Under the pieces are notes generated by a model, which was given only the letters and a program-made list of their open reading frames with translations, had not been told where the DNA came from and did no database searches. The position numbers were made by a program, and so were the translations under genes. 64,000 bases of DNA, from NCBI GenBank assembly GCA_963681505.1, contig OY811978.1:2930248-2994247 (forward strand), in the 5' to 3' direction. Of the stretch, positions 46,751-58,693 are shown in pieces. The DNA is from Eunapius fragilis (Eukaryota; Porifera; Demospongiae; Spongillida; Spongillidae). Numbering within the stretch: position 1 is the stretch's first letter; every line of letters starts with the position of its first letter.

Positions 46751-49700
46751 GGAAGGTATAACTCAAGCTACGAACGGTTTTGAAGAACGACAATAGTACC
46801 AATCGCTTCGAAATTTACCGGCACGTTATCCTATCATGTCATATAAACGCATATCACATCTAGAAAGAAACTACAGCGAAAAAGACCCTTATTCAGTAGT
46901 ATGTTCTATATAGGAATTGGTATCTAGCAAGTTATTAACGATTTATAAAATTTATTTTAATTAATATGCTTAATCGATCCAACCAACGAGCGGATCGCGG
47001 AATATCTTAAGGAGCAAGACGAGAACAAAGCTATACATGTAGCCCGAGTGCGCTATCAAGAGTCCCGAAAAGAACAAGGCATCTGTACGTGACAGCTACA
47101 AGGCCGATCCCGAAAAGAAGAGGCCTCTGTACACAAGGCCGACCCTAAAATAAAGGTCTCTGTACTCGACAGCTACAACTACAACGCACGAATTGATCTG
47201 CTGAGAGGCAGAAAACCACGATGAGAACCGCGCTACTAAAAGGCAGAAATACGAGGACAATTCAGCTACCATTAAGGCATCTGAAACGACCCCACTGTCC
47301 GATTGGCTAAACGTGCTGCCGAGAGATGGCGGTACCACAGAGGTCACAGAACTACCACTACCACCCAAAGGTATGCTATGGGCGCATGTTGCATTGTACT
47401 AGCATTAAAAAGCTATGGGAAGATGAAGATGTGCACGCAAACAGCACGCATGCATGTATGTAAGGGATCTTGTACCACTTCACATGTAAATCATACATGG
47501 TGACCCAACTGTGTGTACAGTAGTCCTTTCTCCTTGTGATCTGATCTTTTGAATATTGGGGTGACATCATGATAGGGCTTGCCTGCAACTGTATGAATTT
47601 AATTGCAAGGGCTGAGTAGGTGAAATGAAAATTACTGCAACCATATCCTTCTCCCATATAGCTACTCCTTGTATGAAACCAAATCTCATGCACTAATGGA
47701 CCATAATGGTGGTCTTGAAAAAACTATTCTTAAGGATAGTGAGTTTCTAAGTGAAGTAAATGATGCCTTTTGTAATTGCTAGCTCAAAATGTTGTTACAA
47801 GATCTGTCCCCCACCGCCAGCAGCAACACTGCCCCCATCACTACCACCACTAGCTGCACTGCCCCCACCACCAGCAGAAGCAGAAGCATCACCCCCCCAC
47901 CAGCAGAAGCAGCACTACTCCCACCACCAGCGCTAGCTGCACTGCCCCCTAAACCCCCCTCACCAGCAGAAGCAGCACTGCTCCCGCCACCAGCAGAAGC
48001 AGCAATACTCCCACTACCACCACTAGCTGCACTGCCCCCACCACCAGCAGAAGCAGCACTGCCCCCACCACTAGCTGCATTGCCCCCTACCCCCACCACC
48101 AGCAGAAGCTGCACTGCCCCCACCACCAGCAGAAGCAGCACTGCCCCCACCACTAGCTGCACTTCCCCCTACCCCACCACCAGCAAAAGCAGCACTACTC
48201 CCACCACCAGCAGTAGCTGCACTGCCCCCACCACCAGCAGAAGCAGCACTGTGTCCCCACCACCAGCAGAAGCACTGCCCCCACCACCAGCACTAGCTGC
48301 TATACATGTAAGGGCTGTGCATGCAGTATGAATTTAATTGCAAGGGCTGAGTACTAGGTGAAATGAAAATTACTATAACCCTATCCTTCTCCCATATAGC
48401 TACCACCACCAGCAGGAGGAGAATGGTGCGGCTAAAAGGCAGAAATATGAGTACTATTCAGCTGCCATTAAGGCATCTGAAAGGAGTCTGTATTAGGATG
48501 ACCCCACTGTCTGATTGGCTAAACATGCTGCAGAGAGGATGCAGTATCGCAGAGGTCACAGAACTACCACTACCACTCAAAGGTATGTTATGGGCATGTT
48601 GTATTGTACTAGCATTTAAAAGCTATGGGAAGATGTGCATGCAAACAGCACGTAAGTAAGGGATCTGCACAAAACCATTCTCTTCACATGTAAAGCAGCA
48701 TGCATGTCCTTTGTGACCTATTGGGGTGCCATGTTAATCTGATGTACAAAAAGGCTTCCTTCCTTATCTGATGTACCAAAGGCTATACATGTAGTCTACA
48801 TGTTAGGGCTTGCCTGCCTGTGCATGCAACTGTGTATGAATTTAATTGCAGTTGCAAGGGCTGAGTACTAGGTGAAATGAAATTTACTGCAACCATATCC
48901 TTCTCCCATATAACTATTCCTTGTATTATGAACCTTGTAATTGCTAGCTCAAAAGGCTGTTACAAGTCCCCCACCGCCAGCAGCAGCAACACTGCCACCG
49001 GCGCTAGCTGCACTGCCCCCGGCGCTAGCTGCACTGCCCCCTACCTCCCCCACCACCACCAGCAGAAACAGCAGCACTGACCCCGTCACTACCACCACTA
49101 GCTGCGCTGCCCCCTACCACCAGCAGAAGCAGCAGCAGAAGTACTGCCACCCTTGCACACCACATGGTCAGAACCTGGCAGGAGGCTGGGGAGAAGGACG
49201 CAGCTGCCCTCGAGAACAAGGACAATTTGTACACTATATAAAATTATCATTACCATTATTAAAGTTATTTAGTTATTTAGTTTATTGCACTAAGAGATAA
49301 AGGGATCGTCCTATAATTCTAGTATTTATTGACCTTTCCAAAGTTTGATTATTCACTACGATACTGATATGACAGTCTGAGGGAGAAAAAAAACTTATGA
49401 AACAAGTAAATAAAAACATTCTCTAACGAGAAAGTTGTTGGTATATAGGATTGACCAATGGTGGTGTAAAAAGCACGGAAACAAGAGTGACAGAAATTTG
49501 ACTGGAAAATTGAAATAGGCCTATATTTAGCACACTCACATTATAACACTGCATGTCTGAGTAATGGGCTAAATATAGGCCTATTTCAATTTTCCAGTCA
49601 AATTTCTGTCACTCTTGTTTCCGTGCTTTTTACACCACCATTGGTCAATCCTATATACCAACAACTTTCTCGTTAGAGAATGTTTTTATTTACTTGTTCA

Positions 49701-52700
49701 TATTTTACTACTTCGTTTGATAGCAAATAACCACTCCTTTATCAAAAGTCTAGCTAGGCACGTTTAACATTCCCTTAATTATTTCATGGGTGCACTATAC
49801 ATAAAGGAACTACTAACGTCGTTTCTGATTATGTTATTGTTGAACCAGAACTTGCATGATGTGGATGTATTCACAAGCAGTTGCTTAAGAGCTGGTAAAT
49901 TTTTTTAAACATAACAGCATCATTCAAATAAGTAAGAGCAACGCAAACTGAATACAATCAGGATGTTACTTCCATTTTTAAGATACTAATATTAATTACA
50001 CACGGACATGCATACAACATACATAAATAAAACAGCTACCAAAAATAATTCAACTTACAATATATTGCAAGAGTAGCGAGATTCGTCGAAAAAAACTGTG
50101 GAGTGTACTCACATCTAAACTGCTTGCCATTATCTGCCTTTGACAAACTGTTCAGTCTGTATACTGTTGACGAGGCAGTGGTTGAAACGGTTGTTATATT
50201 TATATTTGCAATTGTCTGGCCATCAGCTGTTTTCAACACTGCATTGGTTCCAACGGTGAAACCACAGGTTATGTCAGCGTTGCCCCCTGGTACAGCAGTA
50301 ACACTTGCAGGTGAAATAGTGACAGTCTGACCTGGATAGAAGGGAGAAAATGTTATTCTAACCTTTTAACAGTAATAAGCTGAAAACAAATAAAGGAGCA
50401 GAAAGAAATATACTAATACAACTTTGCCATCCAGTACAACTAATAAATATATGCACAAATATGTTGCAGTGACCACATGCATAGATACAGGTATTACATT
50501 AGGTTTTGCAATTAGATTATAAGGCTAGAGGCATCACGCATGCACAAACACAAATTTATACCACTCAATAAATTCATGTTTCTGTTGGTTGCATGAAGGG
50601 AATTAGATGGAAAAGTTCTATGTTCCCTCTGTAGTTGTAATCACATGAGTTTTGCACATGTGGAGTATATAAGTGTAGATGTGTGTATGATATTCAGTCT
50701 AAGCATCTGCATGTGGCACTTGAAATTTTTGATCGATTCCGGTTTTGCATGCAACAATGAGAGAGAGAGAGAGTGGAGAAATCAGTGATCCTTCAACTAG
50801 TTCAAGCTACAGTGAGGGCAGATAAACAATTTTACCAAAAAGCTCCACAAAGGACATGAGAACATTGCAAGAAGACACAGCACTTGGGTGGCTCATAAAA
50901 TGAGAAAAGAAACTTATCCCTTCAAAAGGAAAGTGAACACAAACCAGTTCAAGCTACAGTGGTGAGGTGGATGACCTTTCCAGGAGATGGACACGCTGCT
51001 AGGTTGGGTGGCAACTGAAGGGCTCCTCAAAAAGAAGTGCCAAAGCACTGGAGAAAGTGAAGGAGGCTGCTACTGGAGCTGAGCAACTTGGATGACCCAA
51101 GAATTCTGGCGCCTGCCAGCAGCACTAGCAGTTGTGTTACAAAGTAGGGCAGGCCAACAGTACCATCAAAAAGTACCTCTGTGCCGTTCAAAAAGAAAGA
51201 TCTTAGGTGTCCGCACTTTCCCAGTACAGGGCATACATCTGGCGTATACAAAACAAATATGAATACCCAATCAGCTATCATGCTGCCGTCAATGATCACA
51301 TTTGAACCTTTAAGACGGTGAATTTCTGCTAGAACACTAGCCAATGAATGTATTACCTGGAGTTGTCAGAATTTAATTTATTAGCCTTTTCCCTCGTGAC
51401 CACGATGATCAATCAAAACCTCCAGAAATGAATTATTTCAGCTTAGTAAGAGCGTAAAATGAAATGGCATTGCTAAGCTTTTAGTAGCTCAAAACGCACC
51501 TCTAGCTCGATAGAATGGTAGCTATTTACTGGACTTAAAAACTGTCCATCAGCTTTCCCAACTCCACCATGAACATGCCTTATTTTCCGTTGTTGCGAGC
51601 TGTGACTTTTCCGTTGTTCCGAGCCATTACTGTAGTATGAACATGTATATGTCAGTAGCGCCATAGATATTAGACTGGAAGGGATTGGAAACCAGACCAA
51701 TTAACACCAATCAACAAGTACAGTCCTGGCAGTTCAAGTCCCCAGGCCTTTACAGATAAAATGGCGGGTACCAAGTTTGCGCAGGAGCGAGCGTAAAAGA
51801 ACGTATCCGTGGATTGTGGTAAAGGGAACACTTATTATAATAGTTCATGGTTTTGTAGGTTGTTTTATTTCATATTCAGATGATTTTCAGGGTGCAATCG
51901 ACCACATTAATAATCCATACAGAGGCGGATCCAGGGGGGTGGGGGGGGGGGGGGGGGGATTGGGGGTTGCAACCCCCCCTTTCATATAAGGTACCGCTAT
52001 CGGACCTGAATCGGACACCCCCCCACCCCGTCTCAACCCCCCTTTTGGAAAATCCTGTATCCGCCCCTGCCATACATTATTATCTCCAGGGCAAAAATTG
52101 CGCGCGAAATGAAGGCTTAGCTTTTAGATTTTTTTTTTGGTCGTAGAGAACGTACAGACGGCAAACTAACTATCCGTTGGCACATAGTTTTCATCTGGCT
52201 ATCTGGTAGTCAAGTTTTCAGAATTTTTACGACAAAGCTACGGTCGCTATACCGGTGAGTATCACACCAAGTCAAAAGTAAGTTTTTTTAATTTTTATAT
52301 CGAGTACGACGCATTCATGTCACAAAAACTATACTGTGGTACGTAAAACACAGTGCTCAATCTGCCTATTGTAACGCCGTACCTTTACGTCGCTTTGTTC
52401 GGGCGTAGTACCGGTGAGTTTGATTCTAGACATGGAGCGCTTTAAGTCGAATATCTTCTCTTAGGAATGGAGTATTTAAGTAATAATTACTTCATTGTGA
52501 TCCACAGTTCGTGCGCTACCTTTTACAACTCTTCTTATTTGCCTCTTGCGTACTTGACCAAAAACTTTTGAGGGGCGAGGTGCCAGACTAACCAATTAGC
52601 AACTGCCAGGAGTGTCCCCGCTACGTTCTATTGAAATGTATGGCGCACGTGCGCGGTTTCCAATCCCTTCCAGTCGAATATCTATGGTAGCGCATTTGGG

Positions 52701-54011
52701 GGGTGGGGGGGAGGGGTTACCCCCCCCCCCCCCCCAAGCCTTCGATAACTTTTTCATAGCAGGAAATTAGACAATCTGCATTGATAGGTTCGAAATTCGT
52801 TCGAACCGAACGAGTCGAACCACGAACCGTTCGATACGCCGAACAGGAACACTAAAAATAGCCCTTCGTCTAAAAAAAAAGCAGCCCTAAAGGGCGGAGT
52901 CTAATCTATAACCTTTCGGAAGCTTCATAAGCTAAAAATAAACGCTGTGTTTTTGTTTACTAAATTATGGAGGTATGCTCACACATTAAAAAGGGCGTAC
53001 CCTAGCAACCAGTGATCGCTTGCACCTTTAGTCAGCCCGAGTTTTCAACACAGCCGCAGCAACAAACGCGTTTCCAAATAACCGATCATAGCTAACACGC
53101 CCTTTCGGCATGCAGAAACGATTTGAAGAAAACCACCAATCTCAATTATTCTCCCTGCTTCCCCATCTCCCAACCCATTCTTTCTTTTACGGAAGACGAT
53201 GCTGAGCAGGCATCATTATCATGACAAATCAGAGACGGATCCGGTGGGAGGGGGGGGGGGGGGCCTATGGGGGCTGTAGCCTGTAGCCCCCCCCCCCCCC
53301 CCCCCTTTCGTTCGTCTAATTATATTTCATAGTCGCACAATATAAATTACATTTTGAATGTATAGCTACGAAAAGCTTCCGCGCTTCGCGCGGGAGGGGC
53401 CGCACAACCCCCTTTCGGTGAACCACACCCATTTCTAACTTAATTATAACTTTTCATTATTGTTGCCCCCCCCCCCCCCCCCCCCCCCTTCCTAAATTCC
53501 TGGATCCGCCCTGCAAATAAGGAAAGTGACCAGCACAGTGCGTTCGCATCGCCAGTTATCGACACATGTTAAGCAGAAGGATTTACATCCCTGCAAAGAA
53601 AAAAAAAACCTCACAAATACGGTCATTATTGTCGCGCCATTGTTACACTTCCGGGTTCTCTTTTACCTCCCCGCACCCCCCTCCCCCAGCCCAACTGTAA
53701 GTAACCTTTCCTAACATAACCCCCAGCTAACCTGTGTTAGGGTTCGGTTTATGCGCAGCGTCCGTTCTGAACACAGGCTATAGCTAGGTTTAGGTTTAGG
53801 TGAATCTCCTTCAAGAAAAGTATTACCGGGGGCGTAAAAGAGAGACCGCCTCTGTATCTCTATGAACAGGCCAGTGCCACTACAGACCATCATTACGTTT
53901 AGGCATAGACAACTGGACAAGGGGGGCTACACCAAATCTTGACAGTACTGACATACATAACATACCTGCTACACATTTTAGAACCAGCGCAAAAATCAGT
54001 GCCGTAAGCAT
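42645..54011 (-). CDS. Two-Ig-domain surface protein, tailless, probably GPI-anchored
   Basis: Five exons with continuous phase 1-1 joins: 54011-53966, 50331-50059, 44937-44650, 43538-43506, 42718-42645; 237 aa. Exon 1 is a signal peptide (MLTALIFALVLKCVA). Exon 2 (residues 16-106) is an Ig domain with Cys in ADITCGF and QFRCEY and the D-x-G-x-x-F region (KADNGKQFRC). Exon 3 (107-202) is an I-set-like Ig domain with IITWYK and SDAGVYTV but no canonical Cys pair. Exon 4 encodes a small Ala/Thr/Ser linker (AAPTSATTSAA). Exon 5 encodes VALAGVFENLVVCIGAAVLF then IKYI and a stop. A C-terminal hydrophobic run preceded by small residues, with no cytoplasmic tail, fits a GPI signal; a tailless membrane span is the alternative. 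The Ig sequences are not close to those of receptors A and B. Introns are 3.6, 5.1, 1.1 and 0.8 kb. Confidence 0.75.
45180..45400. repeat. Palindromic MITE, imperfect
   Basis: GGTATAAGAATTGGTGGCAA ... AGGTTTTTGAGAAAGGAAAT on the left pairs with ATTTCCTTTCCCAAAAACCT ... CCAATTCCTATATCCCACT on the right. Related to the hairpin at 49396-49702. It lies in intron 2 of the two-Ig gene. Confidence 0.7.
45950..46128. repeat. About 59-bp tandem repeat, three units
   Basis: Units of GGGTGAGCTATATGGGGAGG, ACATAGAGAACAATGAGACC and AGGTACGAGGGA, with a variant at each end. Confidence 0.9.
46698..46749. repeat. (CTT)n microsatellite
   Basis: About 17 CTT units. The poly-Leu open frame is an artefact. Confidence 0.95.
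46985..49240 (+). pseudogene. Duplicated relic with PEKKRxSVRDSYKADP-type repeats
   Basis: Around 47060-47250 frames read PEKNKASVRDSYKADPEKKR and KADPKIKVSVLDSYN, then ENRATKRQKYEDNSATIKAS. A second copy at 48400-48600 reads ENGAAKRQKYEYYSAAIKAS followed by the same downstream sequence. Basic repeats of this type occur in proteins of invertebrate mobile elements. The region from about 47200 to 47900 is duplicated at 48400-49100 with its downstream AAAGGTATGxTATGGGC motif. All frames are interrupted. Confidence 0.4.
47810..48300. repeat. CCACCACCAGCAGAAGCAGC-type minisatellite
   Basis: Irregular 24-50 bp units built from CCACCACCAGCAGAAGCAGC and CCACTAGCTGCACTGCCCCC. A shorter version lies at 48965-49145. 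Both strands stay open (Pro/Ala-rich plus, Gly/Ala-rich minus), so the 180-codon frame is not evidence of a gene. Confidence 0.85.
49396..49702. mobile_element. Long-hairpin MITE
   Basis: Arms of about 136 bases (49396-49531 and 49568-49702) are almost perfectly complementary around a 36-base loop. Outer part TATGAAACAAGTAAATAAAA, inner end ATTGAAATAGGCCTATATTT. Two diverged relatives lie at 45180-45400 and 7381-7500. No coding capacity. Confidence 0.85.
50332..51919. other. Intron 1 of the two-Ig gene, unique part
   Basis: No additional gene is supported. A 105-codon minus-strand open frame at 51027-51344 has no recognisable similarity or splice context. Confidence 0.45.
51920..52069. mobile_element. 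hAT-like MITE, 150 bp
   Basis: CAGAGGCGGATCCAGG ... CCTGTATCCGCCCCTG with a perfect 5-bp duplication CCATA on both sides. Confidence 0.85.
52075..53229. other. Intron sequence, no gene recognised
   Basis: A G-run/C-run pair lies at 52697-52735 and a short inverted motif at 52797-52840 (GGTTCGAAATTCGTTCGAAC region). Confidence 0.5.
53230..53513. mobile_element. hAT-like MITE, 284 bp
   Basis: Starts CAGAGACGGATCCGG and ends CTGGATCCGCCCTG, with perfect CAAAT duplications on both sides. The interior has three poly-G/poly-C runs. Confidence 0.85.
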
Positions 54012-54731
54012 TCTTGCAACCACCAAAATCCAAAAGCAAGCACAAAGATACTGATGGCGTCAGCAAAATAAGTGCATGTGATATACAATGACGTATTAAG
54101 GAATGCGTAAAAGCGGCGCGCGACTAAGTACACAACGTAACTGCGATGGGCCCGGCAGGTCGTGGTTGTCATAACTGCGGTTTTGCGGTCGTGTAGTTAT
54201 CAGATCATCGATTTGCTGTACTGTCAGCGATTTGCGTGATCCAGATCTGTGATTTGCTGTGATCCAGATCAGCGATTTGCTGTGGTCAACATTTTTTTTA
54301 AACGCAACGTGGGTTTAGAAACTGCACGTGCGACAGAAAGGTATGATATGGCCCGAGGAGACGATCCCGAGTTGACCGTACGTTTTTTTTTTTTGGTTTT
54401 ATTGTTCCTTCTACTCGCTCAACGCGCACATTTTATCTTTCCACTTGTGCGTAGGATAGGTACTCAGGTACTGGAGAAGATGAAACCGGTGGCTATTATT
54501 CTATCATATCTGAGGCTGTTACGCCGTGTGGCTGTCGGGTGCATGGTGACAGGGCAGGTAGATTAGGATAAACAAAGTTTTAATGATTTGATGAAGGGCG
54601 AATGGTTGTGCACTTAATCCTCCCCCTGCTTAGGGAAAGCTTTATGTTAAAAGGGAGCTTTGTCAAAGGTTAGTAGGTCAAGCCTGCCTCTCTGTCTGAA
54701 ACTTCCCCCTCTAAACAACCTATCCTCAAAC
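54012..54731. other. Upstream region of the two-Ig gene, no other gene recognised
   Basis: Contains a local repeat of GATTTGC(T/G)TG and CCAGATC (54195-54290). No promoter element is clear enough to call. Confidence 0.4.
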
Positions 54732-55076
54732 CAGGGGCGGATCCAGAATTTTTTTGCGAGGGGGGGGGGCAAAGGGGAGGGGCGTTAATAATCATGGTTT
54801 GGGCGTGGCTACGAAATATTGCTCGTAATAATATTGTATCATAAGAGAGGAAGATGTACCCGGGGTCTGGGGCTTCGCCCCAGCCGCTTTTTTACTGTTA
54901 TCATGTTACTTCGGCGCGTTTACTGTTATCATATTACTTCGGCGCGTTTTCGTTGTATTTATATCATCAGCGCGACATAAGACATCGCCCCTTGTAGCTA
55001 TGAATATTTAATTTCTAACTTGGCGGGAGGGGGTATACCCCCGCCACCCCCCCCCCCCCCCCTGGATCCGCCACTG
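54732..55076. mobile_element. hAT-like MITE, 345 bp
   Basis: CAGGGGCGGATCCAGAA ... CTGGATCCGCCACTG with perfect CAAAC duplications. Two 29-base tandem units (CTGTTATCATGTTACTTCGG type) lie near 54893-54950. Confidence 0.85.
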
Positions 55077-55142
55077 CAAACTAAACTGTCCTTTGTCTGG
55101 TTCCAGGTATTGTATCGTACTGATATACAATTCAATACAAAT

Positions 55143-55532
55143 CTAGGCGGCAGCATAAACCAAAGCAATCAGTATGTGGCAACATATTTGCCTGCCAACA
55201 GTGATAGGCTCCTGCTTCGCTCCCACTCCTGAAGAGGCACTCCCTGAGGTGTTGGTCGAGTCCTGGGCCTGCATCATGGCCAGCTTTCTGTCACTGAATG
55301 GCAATATACCCCTGTGTATGAATGCACACACACTCACCACACAATCAACCTTTGCATAGTATGCATGCTGTAAATACAATGAGTTAAAATTTTTAAATAA
55401 CCCTAAATGCTGCACTTCCTGATCGACATATAATATGTTACATTCTTGAACAACAGGGCTCAAGGAAGAATATGCATGGGACCACAGTGCAATGGTTCCC
55501 ACATAGATACACAAATACACTCATACACACAT

Positions 55533-55568
<36 letters not shown>

Positions 55569-55950
55569 CACACAAAGTACAGTGTATACGTCTGCAATCC
55601 ACTTACCACCAGAACACTTTACCACTCTCTGTTAGCAGTGTACATCTCACACACATGCAACTGCACCACCCACTACCCATTAAGTTCAGAGAAGGCCTGT
55701 GCTGGGTATTCCAGCTTTCCACCAATTGCAGCAACACAATCACCGATGTTGGAACCTATAAGCACCAAGAAAACCCAGGCCACAGCAAATGTACAGAATA
55801 CCTGGTACTAACGTTCCCACTTTTCAGTAACTAAAGGTTCTCATACTCAGCAGTCAAATACTCTCTCCTTGCACCTGAAGACACTTCAAGCATGGTGCAG
55901 CCCCCAACTGTGAAGCAGCAACCAATGCCATAGACAGCCATGATTGTCCA
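55143..55950 (-). CDS. Unrecognised gene, last three exons
   Basis: Exons 55950-55875, 55755-55677 and 55311-55143 join in continuous phase (0-1, 1-2, 2-stop) with good GT-AG sites. They encode WTIMAVYGIGCCFTVGGCTM / LEVSSGSNIGDCVAAIGGKL / EYPAQAFSELNGGILPFSDR / KLAMMQAQDSTNTSGSASSG and a hydrophobic C-terminus ending CCHILIALVYAAA. The phase agreement across three exons and the non-repetitive sequence argue for a real gene. An upstream exon is likely near 56482-56375 (RRNVEIDCYQTHGAIWVKKR, MAELARSN), but its connection could not be traced. I cannot assign a family. Confidence 0.5.
55536..55570. repeat. (CA)n microsatellite
   Basis: About 16 CA units in the last intron of the gene at 55143-55950. 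Confidence 0.95.
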
Positions 55951-56374
55951 CTGCAATAAGTTATGAATAGACTGCAGCTATGTGCTGAAACTTACTCTCA
56001 TTGCCAATTCGCCCTCACCACAAGATTGGGTCAAAATTAAAAGGAAAGACATTCACAGCCTGTTCCTTGTTATTCTCCTGTAGTAATGTGGGACAATGTG
56101 GCGGCCCCATTGTGTGTCTGGGCCATGCCAGCTGGGGCGCAAGCCAGCCACAGCCGGCCATAGAACATTCTGGATGTGATGCACGTGTATATATTGTATG
56201 TTTGCACGTGTGTTATTCGAGTTGTTGTCCTGTCGGCTGGTGACCTTGGTAATAGCGTCAACACACGTCCGCATGCCTGATCCTGGACTCCACTCTCCCT
56301 GGAGTCTAGGATATCACATCTCCACAGCACTTGGTACATAAGTGGAGCCACCTGCCACATCATCACCAAAGGTA

Positions 56375-56482
56375 ACACAAGAGCAAATCTCACCATTTGA
56401 CCTTGCAAGCTCTGCCATTCTTTTCTTGACCCAAATGGCACCATGAGTCTGGTAGCAGTCAATCTCTACATTTCTTCTCCAG
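56375..56482 (-). CDS. Candidate upstream exon of the unrecognised gene
   Basis: After an acceptor TAACTAG the minus strand reads YWRRNVEIDCYQTHGAIWVK followed by KRMAELARSN, then a GTGAGA donor. Composition is protein-like. Linkage to the exons at 55143-55950 is assumed from strand and proximity only. Confidence 0.3.
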
Positions 56483-56529
56483 TACCTAGTTACAAAAGAG
56501 AAGGGAGCATTGAGGGAGAAAAAAACCAA

Positions 56530-57768
56530 TCTAAAAAGAAAGTTATGGTCAACCTTGAGATCATCTCATACCATGGCCTTTTTGCATGTCACATGATGTA
56601 AAAGATACTCCCCTTGTTGCATGGGTGTTGCTCAACTATTATCTACTGGTTAGGTTGTAATGTATGGGAACTCACCCTTGCTTGTGTGGTTAGCTGCCCT
56701 GTTTGAAATGTGAAGTCCAGTTGCAGTTGGTGGCTTCTTTGGTCATTTGGAAACTACTAACTCCATTTCAATTAGCCCGCTGGTTGTGTGGGGACTGGTT
56801 GCAGTGTGAGACTGGTGATGACCCTGGTAGTAGATGGCTATGCTGAAAGTGTAAGGGTTCCAGTGTGGGGGGGTCTGGCAACTCCAAATGCATACCGTTT
56901 CACACCATGGTTCAGGTTTGCAGCAACGTCAACACTCAACAGGCCGTTTATCTGTACTTCAATCTACAAAAAAAGAAAAATCTATTTCAAAAACGTTTCA
57001 CGACAAATCATGTCCAGCAATTTCGGACATCCATACACGTCTATGCATTGAAAACGCATGTAAAGTATTTGATTTTTTTCAAACATTAACGCAGTAGGAT
57101 TATTTTTTTAAATATAAGAAATGCATTATTTTATTTTTCGCTTTCATTTTGCGAGCAGGAGAATCAAGAACAAAATTAATTACTTTCGTTATTACGTAAT
57201 CATTTTCTTTAGAGGTCAATAATGAAAATGATTAATAAACATCAAATGGTGGGCGCGCCCTAATAGTGCACATTATAAGTGCTGGTGCGTGTGTGAGTGG
57301 GAGGAGCGTGTGGTTATCTAAATGCTCGAAATGTGCCCTTGGTTCAATACATTTGAATATTTCTTTCATGCATCGGCGTGGATAGACGAACGTGCGCTCG
57401 GCGTGCATCTACCTGTTTGCTACGACTGCGTAAGTTAACGGTCCGTTCCTTCATACCTCATCCCGATATGCGCAATGACACACCACGCGCACGCGCGCAC
57501 ACACACATTCCCACATACTCCTAGCTCTATTTCCTGGGGTGCACATTAGGAAGAATCACTTTAGCTGATGCTGATTAAATGTTTAGTTTGAGGGCAAGAA
57601 TGGGTTAAATATCTCTAGCCGCTAGTCGGTTGTGTCGTCTGGGTGTGGTCTGTACTTTGGGCAGGATTGGGTTAAATCTATCTAGTTGAGTTGCCTGGGT
57701 GTGGCCAGTACCCTGGGCAAGAATGGGTTAAATACCTCTAGTCGCTGGTCAGTTGTGCTGTCTGGGCG
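56530..57768. other. No gene confidently recognised
   Basis: A minus-strand block near 56965-56880 (EVQINGLLSVDVAANLNHGV) could be another exon of the same gene but is unsupported. GGGTTAAAT-type motifs with CTGGGTGTGG recur at 57600-57740 and 58075-58235, a loose repeat. Confidence 0.35.
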
Positions 57769-57769
57769 T

Positions 57770-57859
<90 letters not shown>

Positions 57860-57923
57860 ATGTGTGTGTATGTGTGTGTGAATTAAAAACACACACACAT
57901 ACACTCACACATACACACGCACA

Positions 57924-57981
<58 letters not shown>
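57769..57981. repeat. (TG)n followed by (CA)n
   Basis: About 112 bases of mainly TG followed after a short AATTAAAA spacer by about 100 bases of mainly CA. The two halves are complementary, so the region is a large inverted repeat. Confidence 0.95.
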
Positions 57982-57986
<5 letters not shown>

Positions 57987-58249
57987 TCCCAGCTCTTTTC
58001 CTAGGGTGTATATATTAGGAAGAATCTTTTAAGCTGATGCTGATGTAACCTGTCGGGTTGATCTGTACTCAGGCAAGAATGAGTTAGCTGCTAGTCAGTT
58101 GTGTCATGTGGGTGTGGTCTGTACCCTGGGGTTAATATTTAAATCTCTCAAGCTGCATGCTAGTCAGTTGGTCTGGGCAAGAATTCAGATTCTCTCTAGC
58201 CACTAGTCGTTTTAATGTCTGGGTGTGGTCTGTACACAAGCGCACGCGC

Positions 58250-58270
58250 GCACATGCACACACACACACA

Positions 58271-58313
<43 letters not shown>
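58250..58313. repeat. (CA)n microsatellite
   Basis: CA tract followed by CTCCCAGCTCTTTTCCT, the same flank that follows the CA tract ending at 57981, so the two are duplicated loci. Confidence 0.9.
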
Positions 58314-58315
<2 letters not shown>

Positions 58316-58693
58316 CCAGCTCTTTTCCTGGGGCGTATATTACTAATATTATATTTATCCCCAAAGCCTATGTACATATGTGGTTGTGTATTCGTCTGCC
58401 TACATGTACCTTAATCTGATTGTGGGATACTTGTATTTATTTTGAGGCCTCTCTTTTTTATTACAGGGACGAATAACAAACATTTTAGCATATAGCGGAA
58501 TTTTTTTACTTTCCACTATAAAAATTTGAGTTTCAGATTGTTATGGATTATATAACCAAGGATTATTATAATACGCATAACATGAACAGGAATACAAGAT
58601 GCAGCAGAATACACTAATCAGAATAAATGCACTAAATAACGAATGCTATTATTAATACATACATACATATCCAGACACACTGAGACACACTGG

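Noticed and set aside
47779..48331. Pro/Ala-rich (plus) and Gly/Ala-rich (minus) open frames
   Set aside because: Opposite strands of the same GC-rich minisatellite; no start context, domain or splice evidence.
51027..51344. 105-codon minus-strand open frame in intron 1 of the two-Ig gene
   Set aside because: No recognisable motif, no splice context, and composition like the surrounding intron.
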